A stretch of DNA of 18,324 nucleotides from an uncultured Collinsella sp. (GCA_900542635.1 UQOJ01000042.1:1-18324), one strand, 5' to 3'; counted from the stretch's first letter, positions 8,086 to 16,136 are shown. Translations and numbers: made by a program. The notes: generated by a model not told the origin, from the letters alone.

Positions 8086-9298
8086 AGCATCGAAACCCAC
8101 CTTCCGCCGCGCCGGAGGGCGTTCCGGCGCGCCTGCCAAACCTCAACGTAATACCGTTGCGCACTCTAAGTCTGTCGGGCATGCTCGACAGACCGGTCGT
8201 CCGGTCGTCGGCTCGCAGCTCGGTAATCGTCTGGCCGCAAAAAAGTCCTTGCGTCCCTCGGTGACGTCAAAGCCTGTTATGGGCGCCAAGCCTACCCGTC
8301 CCATGGCAACTCCTAAGCCCTCGACGGGAACTAAGGTGGCGCGTCCGGGTCGCACGCTGGGCGCATCGAAACCGCGCTCGCTGACATCGGTGCCGGCTAC
8401 CGCCAAGAAGCCTTCGAGTAAAAAAGGCGTCAACCCGTTGTCTTCACTTGGGGCGATGGCAAACAAAACATCAGACGCCGCTTCTGTCGTTGCAGGCAAA
8501 GGCAAAATCGTGGGCGGCGTTCTGGCCGTCTTGGCCGTGCTCGTCGTCGTTGCCATCGTGGTGATTAACTCTGGATTGTTTACCGCCACCGATATTCAGA
8601 TTCAAGGCAGCGAGCATGTGACGAAGCACGATGCTATCCAGCTGATCGATTTGCCCGAGGGAACGTCGCTTTTTAACGTCGATCCCGACCAGATTACCGA
8701 GGATCTCAAGCAGAACCCGTGGGTCTCGGGCGTGGATGTCCAGCGTCAGTTCCCACATACGCTCATCATTACGCCGATGGAGCGCAAGGTCATCGCAATT
8801 GCCTATATCAGCTCCGATGACCTTGCCTGGGCCATCGGGGATGATGACACCTGGATCGCCCCGCTGTCGACGTCGGTCGAAGTGGACGACCAGGGCAACG
8901 TCATCACGACAGGGCAGGGCTCAAATACCCTGACCGGAATCGATGCCGCGTTGGCGCTCGCTAAGCATTATGGCGCGGTGCTGTTGACTGATGTCTCGGC
9001 GGATGTCGCTCCGGTTTCCGGCCAGGCAGTGAGCTCCAAGGCCGTTAAGGCCGGCTTGGATTATGTGCGTGGTTTTTCGAGCGAGTTCTTGGGACAAGTC
9101 AAGGATATTTCCACGCCTTCGGTCGAAGCCATCTCGGCAAACCTCAATAACGGCATTGAGGTGTCGCTGGGCGATTCGGACGATATCGTCAAGAAGGAAC
9201 GCGTAGTCACCAAGTTGCTTTCGCAGGTAGAGGGCGTAACGTATATCAATGTGCGCTCTCCGGGCAACTACACATTTAGGAATGCTCCGACCTCGTAG
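8042..9298 (+). CDS. ftsQ: Cell division protein FtsQ/DivIB
   Basis: FtsQ (DivIB) is a bitopic divisome protein that bridges the early and late division complexes with FtsL and FtsB/DivIC. The 418-residue protein has a long basic, Pro/Lys/Arg-rich cytosolic region (about 1-150), one membrane segment (about 156-178), an extracytoplasmic POTRA domain (about 182-250, with VTKHDAIQLIDLPEGTSLF and WVSGVDVQRQFPHTL) and a beta domain to the end. The cytosolic part is much longer than in E. coli FtsQ. The ATG at 8042 lies inside the murB end, with AAAGGTGA (8025-8032) 9 nt upstream and GGGAGG closer. It is the last gene before the ftsZ gap; no ftsA follows. POTRA and FtsQ membership are judged by pattern and position rather than by strict motifs. 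Confidence 0.9.
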   Translation: MASSSDRKLNSSASRASKPTFRRAGGRSGAPAKPQRNTVAHSKSVGHARQTGRPVVGSQLGNRLAAKKSLRPSVTSKPVMGAKPTRPMATPKPSTGTKVARPGRTLGASKPRSLTSVPATAKKPSSKKGVNPLSSLGAMANKTSDAASVVAGKGKIVGGVLAVLAVLVVVAIVVINSGLFTATDIQIQGSEHVTKHDAIQLIDLPEGTSLFNVDPDQITEDLKQNPWVSGVDVQRQFPHTLIITPMERKVIAIAYISSDDLAWAIGDDDTWIAPLSTSVEVDDQGNVITTGQGSNTLTGIDAALALAKHYGAVLLTDVSADVAPVSGQAVSSKAVKAGLDYVRGFSSEFLGQVKDISTPSVEAISANLNNGIEVSLGDSDDIVKKERVVTKLLSQVEGVTYINVRSPGNYTFRNAPTS

Positions 9299-9362
9299 CG
9301 CTGGTTGATGCTTTGTTGAGGGGCCATACCACGCCGTTTATCTGGTTTGTTTGGTTTTCACG

Positions 9363-9376
9363 GTCAATTATTTGAC
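9363..9376. repeat. Palindrome GTCAA-TTAT-TTGAC upstream of ftsZ
   Basis: A perfect inverted repeat with 5-nt arms and a 4-nt centre; the right arm forms the core of the TTGACT hexamer. The size and position suit a dimeric regulator site, but arms this short also occur by chance in AT-rich DNA. No known motif is recognised. Confidence 0.4.
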
Positions 9377-9429
9377 TGATACGTTCATAATGTGCAAACA
9401 TAATACGGTTTACCTTTGCATTTACTTTC

Positions 9430-9441
9430 AACCTGAAGGTT
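9430..9441. repeat. Palindrome AACCT-GA-AGGTT overlapping the candidate -10
   Basis: A perfect inverted repeat with 5-nt arms and a 2-nt centre. Its right end overlaps the proposed -10 hexamer GTTAAT, a position where a bound repressor would block transcription. The function is inferred from position only. Confidence 0.4.
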
Positions 9442-9497
9442 AATGTGCGCAGGGGTCGACCCATGCTATGGCTATAACCTTTGTTCGGAGGACCGAC

Positions 9498-10652
9498 ATG
9501 CACGAGACAGAGATCAACAACTACCTTGCCGTCATTAAGGTGGTCGGCGTCGGCGGCGGCGGTACCAACGCGGTCAATCGAATGATCGAAGAGGGCATCC
9601 GCGGCGTCGAGTTTGTTGCCATCAACACCGATGCTCAGGCACTCGCGATCTCTGATGCCGATATCAAGGTGCACATCGGCACCGACCTTACCCGCGGCCT
9701 GGGCGCCGGCGCCAACCCCGAGGTTGGCCGCAAGGCTGCCGATGAGTCCCGCGACGACATTGCCGAGGCGCTCGCTGGCGCCGACATGGTGTTCATCACC
9801 TGCGGTGAGGGCGGTGGCACCGGTACCGGCGCTGCTCCCATCGTTGCCGATATCGCGATGAACGAGGTCGGCGCACTGACTGTCGCCGTCGTGACCAAGC
9901 CCTTCACCTTCGAGGGCCGCAAGCGCAAGAAGAGCGCCGAGGAGGGCATCAAGACCCTTTCCGATTGCGTCGACACCATGATCGTCATCCCTAACGATAA
10001 GCTGCTCGACATCGCCGAGAAGAAGACCACCATGCTCGAGGCCTTCGCGATTGCCGATGGCGTCCTTTCCCAGGGCACCCAGGGCATCACCGACCTCATC
10101 ACCGTCCCCGGTATCATCAACCTGGACTTCGCCGATGTTAAGACCATCATGAAGCAGGCCGGTACCGCCATGATGGGTATCGGTACCTCTTCTGGGGATA
10201 CCCGTGCCGTCGACGCTGCCCAGCAGGCCATCTCCAGCCCGCTGCTCGAGAGCTCCATCGATGGTGCCACGCGCGTGCTGCTCTCCATCGCCGGTTCCAA
10301 GGACCTGGGCATCCAGGAGATCAGCGACGCCGCCGACGTTGTCGCCAACGCCGTCGACCCCGAGGCCAACATCATCTTCGGTACCGTTGTCGACGAGTCC
10401 CTGGGCGATCAGGTGCGTATCACCGTCATCGCTACGGGCTTCTCCGACTCCAACGTCAACCGTCAGGACGAGCTCTTTGCTGCTCAGCAGTCTCAGAGCA
10501 AGGCCGCTGCCTCCGCTGAGCCGCAGCGCACCGCTCCGGCCACCAGCCCGGCTCAGGCCGCTCCGACCCGCAACGTCGGTGGCACCGAGCTTCCTAACTT
10601 CGGCAACGATCAGTTCGAGCTTCCCGACTTCCTGAAGCGCGGTAGCTTCTAA
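9498..10652 (+). CDS. ftsZ: Cell division GTPase FtsZ
   Basis: FtsZ is the tubulin-like GTPase whose filaments form the Z ring and recruit the divisome. The ATG at 9498 is chosen because GGAGGA (9487-9492) lies 5 nt upstream; an in-frame ATG at 9468 would add ten residues ahead of that ribosome site. Length is 384 residues. The N-terminal GTPase domain has VVGVGGGGTNAVNRM (15-29), NTDAQAL (43-49) and the tubulin signature GGGTGTG (105-111). The T7 synergy loop is NLDFADVKTIM (208-218). After residue about 320 comes a Gln/Ala/Ser/Pro-rich linker and the C-terminal peptide FELPDFLKRGSF (373-384), which binds partners such as SepF. Codon use is strongly biased toward C-ending codons, as in highly expressed genes. 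A clear terminator follows, so it may be transcribed alone or at the end of the upstream operon. Confidence 0.98.
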   Translation: MHETEINNYLAVIKVVGVGGGGTNAVNRMIEEGIRGVEFVAINTDAQALAISDADIKVHIGTDLTRGLGAGANPEVGRKAADESRDDIAEALAGADMVFITCGEGGGTGTGAAPIVADIAMNEVGALTVAVVTKPFTFEGRKRKKSAEEGIKTLSDCVDTMIVIPNDKLLDIAEKKTTMLEAFAIADGVLSQGTQGITDLITVPGIINLDFADVKTIMKQAGTAMMGIGTSSGDTRAVDAAQQAISSPLLESSIDGATRVLLSIAGSKDLGIQEISDAADVVANAVDPEANIIFGTVVDESLGDQVRITVIATGFSDSNVNRQDELFAAQQSQSKAAASAEPQRTAPATSPAQAAPTRNVGGTELPNFGNDQFELPDFLKRGSF

Positions 10653-10678
10653 GTCGTTCTTTGCATTGTTGTGCACAG

Positions 10679-10710
10679 GGGCGTGTCCGTATGGACGCGC
10701 CCTTTTTATT
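10679..10710 (+). terminator. Rho-independent terminator after ftsZ
   Basis: The 10-bp stem pairs GGGCGTGTCC (10679-10688) with GGACGCGCCC (10693-10702), with one G-U pair and the loop GTAT, followed directly by TTTTTATTT. It begins 26 nt after the ftsZ stop and separates ftsZ from the pgeF-pst unit. Confidence 0.92.
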
Positions 10711-10862
10711 TCGACTTTGTAAACTAGAACCTCCAATCTCTTTACGTTCCCTTTACGATTGCCTCCAGCGCAGCAGGTATCCTTTTAGAGAAGTATGACA
10801 GCCGTATAAACGCGGGCTGTAGCGGCGATGCCGCGGTACTTGTGTTATTAGGAGGCTTTAGT
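10711..10862 (+). promoter_or_regulatory. pgeF leader: possible promoter and two hairpins
   Basis: This stretch lies between the ftsZ terminator and pgeF, and so should hold the promoter of the pgeF-pst unit. TATAAA at 10805-10810 is the best -10-like hexamer, but no good -35 lies 16-18 nt upstream (closest TTTTAG, 10784-10789). TATAAA sits in the loop of an inverted repeat, ACAGCC (10798-10803) with GGCTGT (10815-10820). A second hairpin, GCGGC-GAT-GCCGC (10822-10834), follows, then the strong ribosome site AGGAGG (10850-10855), 7 nt before the ATG. I see no recognisable PhoB/PhoP box. The promoter assignment is tentative; the inverted repeats are directly visible. Confidence 0.45.
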
Positions 10863-11663
10863 ATGGCAGCACGTGCGGACAAAGTTTCGCGTGTCGACCA
10901 TGATGGAGTTACGTTGGTGGAGGGCGCGACATCCGATGTTCGCTTTGCCTTCACTGAGCGCGCCGGTGGCGTTTCCGAAGATGCGTACTCCTCACTCAAC
11001 TTGGGCTCGCATGTTGGCGATGATTCCTTTGCTGTTCAAGAAAATCGTCGTCGCGCGCTCGAGGCTATGGGTGCCGCCGAGTGCGAGCACAACCTGCTCG
11101 TTCCCAATCAGGTCCATGGTGACCATATCGTTGCGGTGACCTCGAACGGCGCCGATGACCTTGAGGACGTTCGCGAGCAGATTGCCGAGGGCTGCGATGC
11201 CATCGTCTGTACGGCGCATAACGTACCCGTGCTGCTCTGCTTTGCCGACTGCGTTCCCGTGGTGCTGGTGGCCCCCAGCGGATTTGCCGTGGTGCACTCC
11301 GGTTGGAAGGGCACGATTGCACGTATTTCTGCCAAGGCGTGCCAGGCGCTTTGCGATGCTGCCGGCTGCGATGCGAGCGACGTTTCCGCCTATATCGGCC
11401 CCCATATCTTGGGTGACGAATATGAGGTATCCCAGGAACTCATGGATCGCTTTGCCGCCGAGTTCTCTTGCATCGATGCGAATACCTCTCGCATGCTCGA
11501 TCTTTCCGCTGCCATTCGCGAGGCGCTGGTAGATGTCGGTGTCGACGCGGATAATATCGTGGATACCCAGCTTTCGACCGTGCGTCAGAACGACCGCTTT
11601 TATTCCTACCGTAACGAGGACGGCACCTGTGGGCGCCATGCTGCGATCGGCGTGATGCTATGA
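10863..11663 (+). CDS. pgeF: Peptidoglycan editing factor / laccase-domain protein PgeF (YlmD, YfiH family)
   Basis: This is a member of the DUF152 / Cu-oxidase_4 family. E. coli PgeF hydrolyses UDP-MurNAc-L-Ser wrongly made by MurC; relatives, including LACC1 and bacterial YlmD, act on purine nucleosides (phosphorolysis and deamination). The three metal ligands are visible: His in NQVHG (H85), Cys in ADCVPVVL (C130) and His in HSGWKGT (H145). IGPHILGDEYEV (178-189) and the tail SYRNEDGTCGRHAAIG are also typical. The ATG at 10863 follows AGGAGG by 7 nt, giving 266 residues, normal size; an in-frame GTG at 10842 lies ahead of that ribosome site. In many Gram-positives this gene lies directly between ftsZ and yggS; here its stop overlaps the start of pstS by 4 nt (ATGA). 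Family certain; substrate in this organism inferred. Confidence 0.93.
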   Translation: MAARADKVSRVDHDGVTLVEGATSDVRFAFTERAGGVSEDAYSSLNLGSHVGDDSFAVQENRRRALEAMGAAECEHNLLVPNQVHGDHIVAVTSNGADDLEDVREQIAEGCDAIVCTAHNVPVLLCFADCVPVVLVAPSGFAVVHSGWKGTIARISAKACQALCDAAGCDASDVSAYIGPHILGDEYEVSQELMDRFAAEFSCIDANTSRMLDLSAAIREALVDVGVDADNIVDTQLSTVRQNDRFYSYRNEDGTCGRHAAIGVML

Positions 11664-12496
11664 GAAAGATCGTATCGGTCCTGAGCGCCGCTGTGCTTAC
11701 GCTTACGCTGTGCGCCTGTTCTTCGGGATCTTCTACCTCTTCCATTACCGTGGCCGGCTCCACGACCTGCCTTCCTATCGCCGAGATTGCGGCCGAGGGC
11801 TTTAAGGAGGAGACCGGCATCGACGTGCTCGTTTCCGGTTTGGGTTCTTCCGCTGGGATCGAGGCCGTCAGCGCCGGCACGGCCGATATCGCCAGCTCCT
11901 CCCGTGGACTCAATGCCGACGAACAGGATCTGGGCCTGACTCCCATCGTCATTGCCCACGACGGTATTGCGGTCATCGTGAACGACGACAACCCGGTCGA
12001 CAACCTCTCGACCGAGCAGCTCCGCGACATATACGCCGGCAAGATCACCAACTGGAAAGAGGTCGGTGGCGAGGACCTGAAGATTCAGGTTATCAATCGC
12101 GACGAGGCGTCCGGTACGCGCGAGGCCTTCCGTACCATCGTGATGGACGGCACGCCGTTCGATCGCCGTTCGGCTGTTCTTTCGGGTACGGGCCAGGTAC
12201 GCGATGTCGTGTCCCGCTCGCGTGGCGCTATTGGCTACATCTCGCTGGGTTTTGTCGAGAGTCTCAACGCCAAGACCTCGGTCAAGGCCGTCTCGGTCAA
12301 TCATGTTGAGGCGTCCGAGAAGACGGTCGCGAGCGGCGGCTATCCCATCTCGCGCGACCTTTACTTCTTTGTGAAGGGCGAGCCTTCGCAGCAGGCGCAG
12401 GATTACATCGACTACGTGACGTCCGAAAAGATGGACAAGCAGATTCGCGAGGCGGGCTTTATTCCCGTCACCAACGACGAGAAGGGGAGTGAGTAG
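11660..12496 (+). CDS. pstS: Phosphate ABC transporter, substrate-binding lipoprotein PstS
   Basis: PstS captures inorganic phosphate outside the cell and delivers it to the PstCA channel. The 278-residue protein starts with a short signal peptide and lipobox Leu-Cys-Ala-Cys, so Cys20 should be lipidated and anchor it to the membrane. Phosphate-site motifs of the PBP family are present: AGSTT (32-36), LGSSAGI (61-67), ASSSRGL (78-84), HDGIAVIVN (100-108), SGTREAF (151-157) and IGYISLG (191-197). Its ATG at 11660 overlaps the pgeF stop (ATGA), leaving no room for a dedicated promoter between the genes, so any pst promoter must lie inside or before pgeF. pstC follows 1 nt after the stop. PstS rather than a generic binding protein is supported by the pstC, pstA, pstB and phoU neighbours. 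Confidence 0.96.
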   Translation: MRKIVSVLSAAVLTLTLCACSSGSSTSSITVAGSTTCLPIAEIAAEGFKEETGIDVLVSGLGSSAGIEAVSAGTADIASSSRGLNADEQDLGLTPIVIAHDGIAVIVNDDNPVDNLSTEQLRDIYAGKITNWKEVGGEDLKIQVINRDEASGTREAFRTIVMDGTPFDRRSAVLSGTGQVRDVVSRSRGAIGYISLGFVESLNAKTSVKAVSVNHVEASEKTVASGGYPISRDLYFFVKGEPSQQAQDYIDYVTSEKMDKQIREAGFIPVTNDEKGSE

Positions 12497-12497
12497 C

Positions 12498-13424
12498 ATG
12501 GAAGCACGGGAAAACTCCCAGACTGAGCAGAATGCCCAGGCGCCCAAGAAGCGCGAGCTGGCGCTCGTATCGCGCAGTACCTTTATCAAGGAGAAAGCGC
12601 TGCAGTGGATCTTCTTTGCCTGCGCGTTCTTGGCGGTCGTTACCGTCATCCTGATTTTTGTCTTTACCACGTACTCGGCGCTTCCCGTCTTTACCGACAT
12701 CGGTCTGGCGGACTTCCTTAGCTTTACGTGGGCGCCCTCCGAGGGCCACTACGGCATCTTGTCGCTGCTTGCCGGCTCGGGCCTGGTGACCGTCGGTGCA
12801 CTCGCCATGGGCGTGCCGCTGGGCGTGGGTACGGCCGTGTATCTGGTCGAGATTGCCAGCAAGCGCGTGCGCAAGCTCATCAGCCCCGCCGTCGACCTGC
12901 TGGCCGGCATCCCTTCTATCATCTACGGCTTCTTTGGCATGATCATCATCCGCCCGTTTATCGCACAGCTGACCGGCGGCCTTGGTTTTGGTGCGCTGAC
13001 GGCGTGGTTCGTGCTCGCCATCATGATCGTCCCTACCATCACTACGCTCACCATCGATGCTCTCAATTCCATTCCCATGGGTATTCGCGAGGCATCCTAT
13101 GCCATGGGTGCCACCAAGTGGCAGACCATCTATAAGGTCGTGCTGCCGGCCGCCAAACTGGGCATCGTGGACGCCATCGTGCTGGGCATGGGCCGTGCCA
13201 TCGGTGAGACCATGGCCGTGCTCATGGTCGTGGGTAACGCTCCGGTTATTCCCGACAGCATTGCGAGCCCCATCTCGACGCTCACGAGCCAGATCGCGCT
13301 CGACATGAGCTATTCTTCGGGCCTTCACCGCTCGGCGCTGTTCGGCATGGGCGTGGTCCTGTTTATCATCTCCGCCGCGCTGGTGGGCATCGTCCGTCTG
13401 ATTTCCAAGAAGAAGAGGGGGTAG
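12498..13424 (+). CDS. pstC: Phosphate ABC transporter permease PstC
   Basis: PstC is one of the two membrane subunits of the high-affinity phosphate importer. The ATG at 12498, 1 nt after the pstS stop, follows GGGGAG by 8 nt and gives 308 residues; an in-frame GTG at 12489 lies within the ribosome site and is rejected. A hydrophilic N-terminus (about 35 residues) precedes six membrane segments. The cytoplasmic coupling loop with the EAA-type motif REASYAMGATKWQTIYKVVL (197-216) contacts PstB, and GRAIGET (232-238) is a PstC/PstA signature. Gene order S-C-A-B matches the standard operon and sets PstC apart from PstA. Confidence 0.95.
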   Translation: MEARENSQTEQNAQAPKKRELALVSRSTFIKEKALQWIFFACAFLAVVTVILIFVFTTYSALPVFTDIGLADFLSFTWAPSEGHYGILSLLAGSGLVTVGALAMGVPLGVGTAVYLVEIASKRVRKLISPAVDLLAGIPSIIYGFFGMIIIRPFIAQLTGGLGFGALTAWFVLAIMIVPTITTLTIDALNSIPMGIREASYAMGATKWQTIYKVVLPAAKLGIVDAIVLGMGRAIGETMAVLMVVGNAPVIPDSIASPISTLTSQIALDMSYSSGLHRSALFGMGVVLFIISAALVGIVRLISKKKRG

Positions 13425-13427
13425 GCT

Positions 13428-14333
13428 ATGTCCGATTCCGTTGACACGACGGTCGATACGACCTCGTCGCGCGAGCGCATCAAGCGTGCCCTTTCCCACG
13501 GCAAGAAGGGCCGTATCAACAAGGACCTGTCAAACAAGATCATGCTCGGTGTGTTCCGCGCCGCGGCCTACATCACCACGCTGGTGCTGGTCGCTATCAT
13601 CGCCTATGTGGTCATTAACGGCTTGCCGCATATCTCACTCGACTTTATCTTCGGTTGGCCCCAGGGCGTCAACGCCGAGGGCGGAATTTGGCCCACAATC
13701 GTCTCGACCGTCTATGTGACGGCACTCGCCATGCTTATCTGCACGCCGATCGCTGTGCTGGCAGCCGTCTATCTGGCCGAGTACGCCAAGCAGGGCAAGG
13801 TCGTCGAGCTCATTCGCTACGCTGCTGACGCTTTGGCCTCGGTGCCCTCCATCGTTATGGGCCTGTTTGGCTACGCCTTGTTTGTCGAGGCTATGGGTCT
13901 GGGCCTTTCGATGGTCTCGGCCGCCCTGGCACTCGCGCTCTTGATGCTTCCCATCGTCATGCGCACCACCGAAGAGGCCATTCGCGCCGTTCCGCGCTAT
14001 ATCCGGTGGGGTGCGTACGGCCTGGGCGCCACCAAGTGGCAGGTCGTCTCCAAGATCGTGCTTCCTTCTGCCTTTGGCCGTATTGCCACGGGTATCGTCC
14101 TCGCCATCGGTCGTGCCATTGGCGAGACCGCGGTGGTGCTCTACACCATGGGCCAGGCCATCAATCTACCTATTTCGCCGCTCGATTCCGGCCGCCCCAT
14201 GACGGTTCACCTGTACCTGCTTGCCAACGACGGCATCAACATGAACGCAGCCTATGGCACCGCGCTCTTGCTGATGGTGATCATTCTGGCCTTCAACCTG
14301 TTTGCGCGCTTCCTGTCGCGCAAGCGTCGCTAG
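13428..14333 (+). CDS. pstA: Phosphate ABC transporter permease PstA
   Basis: PstA is the second membrane subunit, pairing with PstC to form the phosphate channel. The ATG at 13428 lies 3 nt after pstC, with GAGGGGG (13415-13421) 6 nt upstream; length is 301 residues. A charged N-terminal region of about 40 residues is followed by six membrane segments, the coupling loop GLGATKWQVVSKIVLP (198-213) and GRAIGETA (228-235). Paralogy with PstC is plain from the shared GATKWQ and GRAIGET blocks, so the two are separated mainly by order and by the PstA-like start of the transport domain (GGIWPTIVSTVYVT, 85-98). Confidence 0.95.
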   Translation: MSDSVDTTVDTTSSRERIKRALSHGKKGRINKDLSNKIMLGVFRAAAYITTLVLVAIIAYVVINGLPHISLDFIFGWPQGVNAEGGIWPTIVSTVYVTALAMLICTPIAVLAAVYLAEYAKQGKVVELIRYAADALASVPSIVMGLFGYALFVEAMGLGLSMVSAALALALLMLPIVMRTTEEAIRAVPRYIRWGAYGLGATKWQVVSKIVLPSAFGRIATGIVLAIGRAIGETAVVLYTMGQAINLPISPLDSGRPMTVHLYLLANDGINMNAAYGTALLLMVIILAFNLFARFLSRKRR

Positions 14334-14345
14334 TTAAGGAGTCCC

Positions 14346-15149
<804 letters not shown>

Positions 15150-15200
15150 TCGGTGCGACTAGTCCCAAGCCGATCGGATCTGGTCCGGTGCGTATTCACT

Positions 15201-15221
15201 GTGCGGGCGGCATGACCGCAC
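15201..15221 (+). other. Inverted repeat in the pstB-phoU gap
   Basis: GTGCGG (15201-15206) and CCGCAC (15216-15221) can form a 6-bp GC-rich stem with a 9-nt loop, 9 nt before the phoU ribosome site TGGAG (15231-15235). There is no T-tract, so it is not a clear terminator. It could be a processing or stability element that sets PhoU output relative to the transporter. The 92-nt gap is the widest inside the pst unit. Function is unknown. Confidence 0.4.
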
Positions 15222-15241
15222 CCAACTGATTGGAGTGAACC

Positions 15242-16099
15242 ATGCGCAAACTGTTTTCCCGTCAGCTCATCGAGGCCCGTCACGAGATGCTGAGCATCTA
15301 CGAGGCCGTCGATCTGGCCCTCCACGATGCCGTGAAGGCCTATGTGACCGACGACCGCAAGCTCGCCACCAAGACCAAGAAGCGCACGCTTTCGATTGAC
15401 GCACGCTGCGCCAACCTGGAGGCCGTCTGCTACAACCTGATTGCCACGCAGTCACCGGTCGCCTCCGACTTCCGCTTGCTGCAGACGATCATCTACGTCG
15501 ACTTTAACCTGCAGCGCATGACCGATAAGGTTCGCCAGATTTGCCGCGCCACGCGTCATATGATCAAGGCCGACATCTCGCTGCCCAAGGAGCTTGTCGG
15601 CACGGTCGAGGCCGAGGCTGAGGCCGTCTACCAGGTGCTGGGCTCTTCGCTTTCTGCGCTCGTCACCAACGACATGTCCATCATCTGCAACTTGGCCGTC
15701 GAGGACGAGCCAGTGCACGCCGCCTACGAGAAGTTCTTCCGCACCTTTAACCGCATGGACACGGGCGATTTTATGGACGACGACAGCAACTATGACGACC
15801 TGCGCCGCGCCATCATGGTATCGCGCTATCTCGATCGCATCGCCTCGATTTCCATCGATGCCGCCTGCCGTCTGACCTTCCTGTTGACCGGACAGCGTAT
15901 GACTGCCGGTGATATCGCCTGCACTGATGAGGATGAGCTCGAGAGCATGCGCGTGCCTTCGGGCGAGGGTGTTATCATGAGGCCCGCCGTCGACGCTCGC
16001 TACGTTGCCAAGGTGCCCACTAACGAGGTCAGCGAGGGTCTTCGCTACCTGCTCGATCATCTTGAGGACGAGGACGATGGCGAGGACGACGAGGAGTAA
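15242..16099 (+). CDS. phoU: Phosphate signalling regulator PhoU, with acidic C-terminal extension
   Basis: PhoU is a cytosolic all-helical regulator that restrains phosphate uptake and relays PstB status to the phosphate two-component system. The first 216 residues match the two-repeat PhoU fold; the metal-binding helix regions are IYVDFNLQRMTDKVRQI (84-100) and RYLDRIASISIDAACRLTFL (195-214). The second region normally reads close to ERIGDHA; here it is DRIASIS, so the second acidic residue of that cluster is replaced. At 285 residues it exceeds the usual 215-240: about 69 residues follow the LLTG end of the fold and finish in a run of Asp and Glu (274-285). Its place after pstB is standard. 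No phoR or phoB/phoP gene is in the window. Confidence 0.93.
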   Translation: MRKLFSRQLIEARHEMLSIYEAVDLALHDAVKAYVTDDRKLATKTKKRTLSIDARCANLEAVCYNLIATQSPVASDFRLLQTIIYVDFNLQRMTDKVRQICRATRHMIKADISLPKELVGTVEAEAEAVYQVLGSSLSALVTNDMSIICNLAVEDEPVHAAYEKFFRTFNRMDTGDFMDDDSNYDDLRRAIMVSRYLDRIASISIDAACRLTFLLTGQRMTAGDIACTDEDELESMRVPSGEGVIMRPAVDARYVAKVPTNEVSEGLRYLLDHLEDEDDGEDDEE

Positions 16100-16136
16100 G
16101 TAATTCCGTTCGTCGAAAGATTGTAAATACCTAAGT

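Larger units (their letters stand above)
9299..9497 (+). promoter_or_regulatory. AT-rich ftsZ upstream region with candidate promoter
   Basis: This 199-nt gap is clearly richer in A+T than the flanking genes. The best sigma-70-like pair I find is TTGCAT (9416-9421), a 17-nt spacer, and GTTAAT (9439-9444), which would leave a leader of about 45 nt. A TTGACT (9372-9377) resembles a strong -35, but CATAAT (9399-9404) is 21 nt away, too far; another CATAAT lies at 9386-9391. The ftsZ ribosome site GGAGGA is at 9487-9492. I see no terminator hairpin for the upstream ftsQ transcript, so read-through into ftsZ is possible. The exact promoter is uncertain; that the region is regulatory is likely. Confidence 0.5.

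Noticed and set aside
9276..10736. A 486-codon minus-strand open frame opposite ftsZ
   Set aside because: It is a shadow of the strongly biased ftsZ codons; the Gly/Asp/Leu-rich translation has no family features, and it also spans the ftsZ leader and terminator.
10711..10862. PhoB/PhoP binding box ahead of the pst unit
   Set aside because: I looked for spaced direct repeats of the known Pho-box types and found none that match convincingly.
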